DNA of 37,537 nt from an uncultured Mycoplasmatota bacterium. Its GTDB lineage: Bacteria; Bacillota_I; Bacilli_A; RF39; UBA660. Positions within the stretch are counted from its first letter, which is position 1, and every line of letters begins with the position of its first letter. Made by a program: the position numbers and the translations under genes. The notes below the pieces were generated by a model, which saw nothing but the letters and a program-made list of their open reading frames with translations, was not told the DNA's origin and did not search any database. Below are positions 33,201-37,537 of this stretch, one piece after another. The DNA lies in NCBI GenBank assembly GCA_946007485.1, contig CAMGAM010000001.1, forward strand, positions 1 through 37,537. The letters are read 5' to 3'.

Positions 33201-36015
33201 AGAGATAGGTAATTATATTAATGAAGTATATATGGATTATGGTAGTGAATACGGCATAGTTGATGAAGTAATGAGACGTGGTAATAGTTATTATATTGGA
33301 TATGAAATAGAAGTTGAAACAGGCTCTGGAAATGTATTGTATCCATCTAATAAGAGTGATGATTCTCCATCAGATTATGGTGTTTATGAAAAATTGTCAT
33401 ATTCTATTAAAGAGACTCCTAATGTAAAAATGTATATTGCTAAATCTAGTAAAGATACGATTACTTATCGATATGAAATAATAGATCCAGATAAGGCAAT
33501 ATATAGAGAAAGTATAGACGATGATTATGGATTTTATTATCGAATAAATAATGGAGAAGAAAGAAAAATAAAGATAGAGTCAGTTGATGATTTGACATAT
33601 AAAGGGGATATAGTTTTAACTAATCTTAGTAACAATAATGTATATGCATTATATTATAAGAAGAATCTTAAGAAAAGTGGAATTTTTGAAGAAGATGTAG
33701 TTAATTATCTAGAGGGGGAAGATGATGGACTTAGAATCTTTGATGGATACTATGATGCGGTAAATGGAAATTATAATTTTAAATATGAGATTATTAATAA
33801 TCCACTTACTGATAATAAAGTTATTATTAAAATATTAGCATCAAATGATATGCTTGAAAGAATATTTAGTTATAGAATTAAATTTACTGATTCTAAAGGT
33901 AATACTTTAGATAAAGAAGTATGGAAGTTATCTAGTTGTTCATCTGATGATACTGAAGAAGCGAGATGTTTTTCAGTAGATTATATTGATTTAAAAAATG
34001 CTGGAATGAAATCCAATAAAGATAGTACAAATACTATTTCAGTAGAAGTAGAAGCATTATATGATAATGGACTTACAGGATATGATTATACTGTAGGTGA
34101 TGGATTAGATTATCCTTATATGATAATGCAAAATAATAACACAGATTCAGAACGTGGAAAATATGTCTCATTTAATAAAAATGGAAAAATAGTAGTTTGG
34201 GATGAAAGTTTAGATATATCTAAAGGATACTATACATATTCATTTAATAATGAGAAGAGAACATCATTATTTTATAAGAGTGCACTAAATACTAATTATA
34301 AAGATAACATTACTAATATTAGTTTATCTAGTATTGGATATACTTCTAATTATGGAACACTTAATCCAAAGATGATTTCAGTAGATAAGATGAAGTGCGA
34401 TAATAATACATTTTCATTTAGTAGTATTACTCCTAAGGTAAGTGTTGTTCAAAGAACAGGACTTGTTAATGGTTCAATTATGGGACTTACTTTGTCAGGG
34501 GTGGATTTAGCTGATATTAAGAATGAAGGTACAGATAGTAATCCAGCATATTATTTATATATAGATACTTGGGATAATGAAGATGATGCAATAAATAGTA
34601 ATAATTCATTGGTAGTTAGACCTAGACTTAAAGTAAGAATTGATAATAATGATCCAACTAAGATGATTGAAGCGGTTATTGATGGGGTAGCATCGATACC
34701 AAGTGATTATAGTTATTATTTCAATGTGTATGCTTATATGTATAAGAATGGTAATTATGAATTTGTTCAATTATTTGATGAGAGTATTAGAGATAAATAT
34801 GAGACTAAGACATATTCATTTAAAACAAAGAATGGAGAAAGTTTATATACTAGCAGAGAAGTAAGTTATCAAGTAGATGATACGGTATATGGTAATAGAG
34901 TTCTTAATACTAAGATTAATTTAACTAAATATCAAAATGCTTATCCATATAACTTTGATGTTATGTATATGATATGTGAAAGTAATGAATGTAATGTCGA
35001 TGAAGGATATATCTTTAAAAAAGAGATATCATCAGCAGATGTTGATAGTACAATTGTCAGTAAAGAAGATATAACTAGTTATGATCTAGAATATAATAAA
35101 AATTATTATATTTATATATATGCTGTGGCTTCATTGTATGAAAAAGATGAAAATGGAGAATATGTAAAAGGAGAACAGTATATTAATTTAGTTAATAGTA
35201 GGGATAAGTTGTTTAAACTTACAGCTCTTAGAGAACCATCTTTTGTAGTAACTAGAAAAGCTGGTTATGGTGATTCAGAATATTATATTGATTTTACAAT
35301 TAATGTAAATGATTTAGATAGAACGATAATTGGTGGAAAGTACAAAGTTAAATTAATTGATACGGATGGAAATGTAGTTGGTACTTTGAAAGAATTAGAT
35401 GAAGATGGTAATTATGTAGAGATAAGTAATTATGATAGTTATGAATTTGATGCATTAGTTCTTAATAAAAAGATACGAATTACAGGATTAAAAGCTGATA
35501 CCAAATATTCAATTGTGGTATATAGTGATGCTTATGTCAATAATTATAGTGAGGAGATACCGAAGGAAGATAGAACTTATGAAGTAAAAATGATGCATAC
35601 GATTTATACGACAGATAACTATGGAGTAACTTTTGGACATGATATATCTTATGTTATAACTGATAATAGTTATATTGCATTATTTAGAAGTGGTACAAAC
35701 TTTGATAATGTTGTTGGGGTTAATTACTCAGTTAGTTTGGATGATGAATTTAATCCAGGAGTTATTGTAACAGGTAGTGATATAATTGGAGATGAGCATA
35801 AATTTGAATTCAATGATGAATCAGGATATGGAATGTATGTTATAGCAAGAACAGATGGAGTAAAAAATACTTTAGGTAAATATTATTTAATTACACTTAG
35901 TTTTGAAGTGAAGGATCCTGATAATCCAGGAGAAACAATTATCTTAACAGCAGCTTATAATCCAAGATTTACAGATAGTGTAGCTTATGTTAAAGATATG
36001 GAAAATAATAGTTAA
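30256..36015 (+). CDS. Giant membrane-anchored protein with fibronectin-like modules
   Basis: A 1919-residue protein. The ATG at 30256 is used because the GTG at 30247 is part of AGAGGTGA. One N-terminal membrane helix (about 8-29) anchors the protein, with the rest outside. A beta-rich domain (about 35-235) resembles the same region of the next gene. An acidic Gly/Asn/Thr linker (about bases 31005-31150) follows, then some 1600 residues of beta-rich modules. At least four carry the fibronectin-III-like mark [N/G]-L-x3-T-x-Y (LLSPKTKYLFTV, GLDSNTIYTAVL, GLQEGTQYSIEV, GLKADTKYSIVV). Cysteines are few. There is no C-terminal anchor or catalytic motif. It probably forms a long extracellular stalk or scaffold; function unknown. 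It starts an operon with the paralogue 16 bases downstream. Confidence 0.82.
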   Translation: MKKLLDGKFLSILALSLVVLIGLVFGAFYLFDEDEDAFVKSGYVLNPLSEKVEKYFFNEDTGYRTNLSSMVEFKDVDDNDVVVLKDSFVHYMDGSLSFLKNGAILDLDSVNGTGTVVFYNVSNKLMITKDNGYVIKNSGEDIKLNNFMGRISDNKYIVVGNVKAKIPGNETLVSGDYFELVYVEEGIVNIENKDVKYQVTADEAKIYVGNLVIDLGDKKISLNDTDIMSITTITIDGDENIEIIPKDEEKGDDDTSGNGTDNEGGNGTGDGNGGAGGENGDGTGIGNGETGEGDGTGQITKPIESVIVSLKEASVGSTNVSLVFDIINAADDDMFMLKVTNLDSGRTIDMVAQVLQDEQINVNLLSPKTKYLFTVINEKDGGKYFQKIFETNDFGISLERTYATSSELGFRVNVDSDTDITNAKLSLYKFNEETHQNEIVKISYQDGEETKYMEKTVWLSDLEDSKEVIFDGLDSNTIYTAVLDEFSLVSSNFKDVYNITLTTMTLKKTPLFSEMEAKKDTASGSFKLSLGNIDDPDKAITQYTYLIYENGNSNETVIDPIVKGNASPIEVKIGDGDNELKNDTNYFYKVVIEYYDNEKYVEYTTGDTINFVMGSDPYITVVPKEELISYDSIGATIYLTDNSCLVSIPNREKCPTESSSTVVTVKKNSVGGEVIVFSKIVDFEVVDGELKYDLFVDGLQEGTQYSIEVSAILNNDGFGQRVEIMHTDESKRTIATKTLSSFVAIYPAEDKLLSSANHVVNQRVKLEASENNTGTLTPDETASSIKKVVISLYEGSHVEDIKTQDPLVAPMVFTNTDKINLKEMFYDNYYEITTDGTFGLDIDALKALNKDGRLSPTYTIMIRAYYDTDEINEVKIENNVMVYTILESLLLENVEEPLIITKPITNEVSGYIFENLKDKGTIVGYSVNAVYDRKGLVANNLTPQNINIYVYDSNHNRVKFYIKDDNGNLVLVDKITESISSLEIGNYINEVYMDYGSEYGIVDEVMRRGNSYYIGYEIEVETGSGNVLYPSNKSDDSPSDYGVYEKLSYSIKETPNVKMYIAKSSKDTITYRYEIIDPDKAIYRESIDDDYGFYYRINNGEERKIKIESVDDLTYKGDIVLTNLSNNNVYALYYKKNLKKSGIFEEDVVNYLEGEDDGLRIFDGYYDAVNGNYNFKYEIINNPLTDNKVIIKILASNDMLERIFSYRIKFTDSKGNTLDKEVWKLSSCSSDDTEEARCFSVDYIDLKNAGMKSNKDSTNTISVEVEALYDNGLTGYDYTVGDGLDYPYMIMQNNNTDSERGKYVSFNKNGKIVVWDESLDISKGYYTYSFNNEKRTSLFYKSALNTNYKDNITNISLSSIGYTSNYGTLNPKMISVDKMKCDNNTFSFSSITPKVSVVQRTGLVNGSIMGLTLSGVDLADIKNEGTDSNPAYYLYIDTWDNEDDAINSNNSLVVRPRLKVRIDNNDPTKMIEAVIDGVASIPSDYSYYFNVYAYMYKNGNYEFVQLFDESIRDKYETKTYSFKTKNGESLYTSREVSYQVDDTVYGNRVLNTKINLTKYQNAYPYNFDVMYMICESNECNVDEGYIFKKEISSADVDSTIVSKEDITSYDLEYNKNYYIYIYAVASLYEKDENGEYVKGEQYINLVNSRDKLFKLTALREPSFVVTRKAGYGDSEYYIDFTINVNDLDRTIIGGKYKVKLIDTDGNVVGTLKELDEDGNYVEISNYDSYEFDALVLNKKIRITGLKADTKYSIVVYSDAYVNNYSEEIPKEDRTYEVKMMHTIYTTDNYGVTFGHDISYVITDNSYIALFRSGTNFDNVVGVNYSVSLDDEFNPGVIVTGSDIIGDEHKFEFNDESGYGMYVIARTDGVKNTLGKYYLITLSFEVKDPDNPGETIILTAAYNPRFTDSVAYVKDMENNS

Positions 36016-36031
36016 TTATATTTAGGAGGAT

Positions 36032-37525
36032 ATGATGAGGAGAAAATATGATTTAAGAAATAAGAAAAGTTTTTTGATAATTTTATTGGTGGCTATTTTG
36101 GTGATTTGTATTTTCTCCTTGTTTATCTATAAATATACCAAAATTTCTAAGATTTTCTATACGATTGAAGCAGGTTCAGTTATTCAAGATACGGCTAAGA
36201 ACTATATAAAGATAGATGATGATGGGATACTTAGACCAAGATGGAATGGAGATTATTATTTAACATACCAAGATCAAAAAATTGATTTAGATAATAAAGT
36301 GATTGTCTACAATGAGATAACTGGAGGAATGAAATTATATGGAGTCTTTTATGAGATTTTAGAAGATGGTAAGATAGTTAAATATCAAGATGAGACGGTT
36401 TTAGCAAATACGACTGATACAAAGTTTTATAAATTAGCTGATAGGGAATATTTGCTTGTCGATAGAGAGATTGTTAGTAGTGATAAGTTTACGAATACGG
36501 TTAATTATTTGTTAGTAGAACTTGATAAACTTGGAAATGCTAAGTTATCTAATAATAAAATTAATTTGAAGACAATTACACCAATGATTTTAGTAACTTC
36601 TAAATATAGATTTGATATTAATAATGAGATTCTTAATTTTGGTAGTTATGATATTGATTTAAAAAAGATTATTGGTAGTACTAATCAATATAAACCAGAA
36701 GAAGTAGATAAAGATGTAGAATCCGATGGTACGACTGGTGAAAATGGTGGTAATGCTGGAAACGGTACTGGTACAGGAGGTGCTGGTGGCGGAACTGGAT
36801 TTGGTGGTGGTACTGGTACTGGTATTGGAAATGGCAATGGTGTAATTAATAATAGTCCAGATGGTGAAGAGACTGATATTGGAGAGATTAAAGATAAGAC
36901 AAAGATGACTTCAGTAGTTAGAGTATCTGAAGGATTAACACAAATAGATGTTGATTATGTGGTATACGATCCATATAATGAATATAAGTCAGTCTATGCA
37001 GAAGTTATGAAAGCAGGTAAGTTAGAAGTAGTATATTTATCGAAGACAGATACACATATTGTTTTTGATAATTTAGTACCAGATACAGAATATAGTATTA
37101 ATTTTGTATATACGACTACTGATGGTGAAACTGGGGAAATTGTAAGAAATACATTTGAAAAGTTGGAACTTAGAACTAAGAAACCAGAGTATTCAATTGA
37201 AATTTATAAGATAAGTAGTGTTAGTAATGCAATAACTTATAAGGTATATATGCAGAGCGGTTATAGTATTGATAATGTCCTTGTTAATGTTTCTTTTGAA
37301 TATATAGATATCGATAGTGAAACAGGAGAGAGTGTTAAGAAACAAGCATCAATTGATAATACGATAGCTGTATCTGGTAGTAATAAGTATGTAATGGGAA
37401 CGACTTCAGTTTCAGGATATAATATCGATAAAGATACAGTTATTAAACTTACGGTTAAGAGTGTATCATCTGGTGATAAAACAATAGATATTAATAGTAG
37501 TTCTTCATTTAGATATGGGAGGTAA
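36032..37525 (+). CDS. Membrane-anchored paralogue of the giant protein
   Basis: A 497-residue protein starting after AGGAGG. It repeats the layout of the preceding gene: N-terminal membrane helix (about 13-35), beta-rich domain (about 40-225), Gly/Asn/Thr-rich linker (about bases 36720-36860), then two or more fibronectin-like modules (NLVPDTEYSINF). Similarity in the first outside domain is visible in the lines GKIVKYQDETV..., REYLLVDREIVSS and DIDLKKI against GYVIKNSGED..., NKYIVVGNVKAKI and DLGDKKI of its neighbour. No enzyme motif or sorting signal. The short ectodomain suggests a partner or shorter variant of the giant protein. Family not recognised. Confidence 0.8.
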   Translation: MMRRKYDLRNKKSFLIILLVAILVICIFSLFIYKYTKISKIFYTIEAGSVIQDTAKNYIKIDDDGILRPRWNGDYYLTYQDQKIDLDNKVIVYNEITGGMKLYGVFYEILEDGKIVKYQDETVLANTTDTKFYKLADREYLLVDREIVSSDKFTNTVNYLLVELDKLGNAKLSNNKINLKTITPMILVTSKYRFDINNEILNFGSYDIDLKKIIGSTNQYKPEEVDKDVESDGTTGENGGNAGNGTGTGGAGGGTGFGGGTGTGIGNGNGVINNSPDGEETDIGEIKDKTKMTSVVRVSEGLTQIDVDYVVYDPYNEYKSVYAEVMKAGKLEVVYLSKTDTHIVFDNLVPDTEYSINFVYTTTDGETGEIVRNTFEKLELRTKKPEYSIEIYKISSVSNAITYKVYMQSGYSIDNVLVNVSFEYIDIDSETGESVKKQASIDNTIAVSGSNKYVMGTTSVSGYNIDKDTVIKLTVKSVSSGDKTIDINSSSSFRYGR

Positions 37526-37527
37526 AT

Positions 37528-37537
37528 ATGGGTAATA
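37528..37537 (+). CDS. Start of a further gene cut by the window end
   Basis: GGGAGGT (37518-37524) is followed by ATG at 37528 and MGN..., 2 bases after the previous stop. It is probably the third gene of the operon; nothing can be said of its product. Confidence 0.45.

Overview
The window is AT-rich, densely coded bacterial DNA from a low-GC Bacillota lineage. Genes start after AGGTG/GGAGG-type ribosome binding sites, promoters are close to the sigma-A consensus, and almost every gene ends in TAA. The rodZ-like gene followed by pgsA, with recA further on, recalls the Bacilli order ymfM-pgsA-cinA-recA. Here cinA is missing and about 18 kb of envelope genes separates pgsA from recA. An uncultured gut Bacilli lineage is the best guess, by inference from style and gene content only.

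Layout. Bases 1-1060: the end of a rodZ-like gene and pgsA. Bases 1254-8141: one very long surface-protein reading frame (InlB-type and glycine-rich modules) interrupted by a single in-frame TGA. Bases 8311-10985: a tyrosine recombinase and a secreted amidase with Ig-like domains. Bases 11018-16914 (minus strand): an LtaS-type sulfatase, a CsbB-like glycosyltransferase, a YfhO-type GT-C protein and a GtrA flippase-like protein, which together look like a complete lipoteichoic-acid synthesis and glycosylation operon. A second LtaS-like gene diverges from it at 17028. recA (19133-20179) has a textbook promoter and a LexA box. Bases 20364-22729 (minus): a phosphodiester glycosidase and a duplicated-domain membrane protein. 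Bases 22835-24747: a membrane-anchored EIIB-like protein without its cysteine, an orphan histidine kinase preceded by four Spo0A-box-like repeats, and a stand-alone Smr protein. Bases 24756-26283 (minus): a pseudouridine synthase and an rRNA-type methyltransferase. Bases 26422-29463: a pilin-like protein, lspA, rluD and a rhomboid protease. Bases 29464-30255: a gene-poor stretch that holds what looks like a complete type I toxin-antitoxin locus. Bases 30256-37525: two paralogous membrane-anchored proteins with a Gly/Asn/Thr-rich linker and fibronectin-like modules, and the start of a third gene.

How it works together. PgsA makes phosphatidylglycerol, the donor used by LtaS-type enzymes. The CsbB/YfhO/GtrA trio would decorate the polymer outside the membrane. 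The amidase, phosphodiester glycosidase and giant surface proteins add to a strong cell-envelope theme. The most novel items are the type I toxin-antitoxin locus at 29670-29993, the Spo0A-box array at 23170-23215, the in-frame TGA at 3525 against no TGA stop in 25 other genes, the Glu-for-Cys EIIB domain, and the long structured hairpin at 20237-20315.
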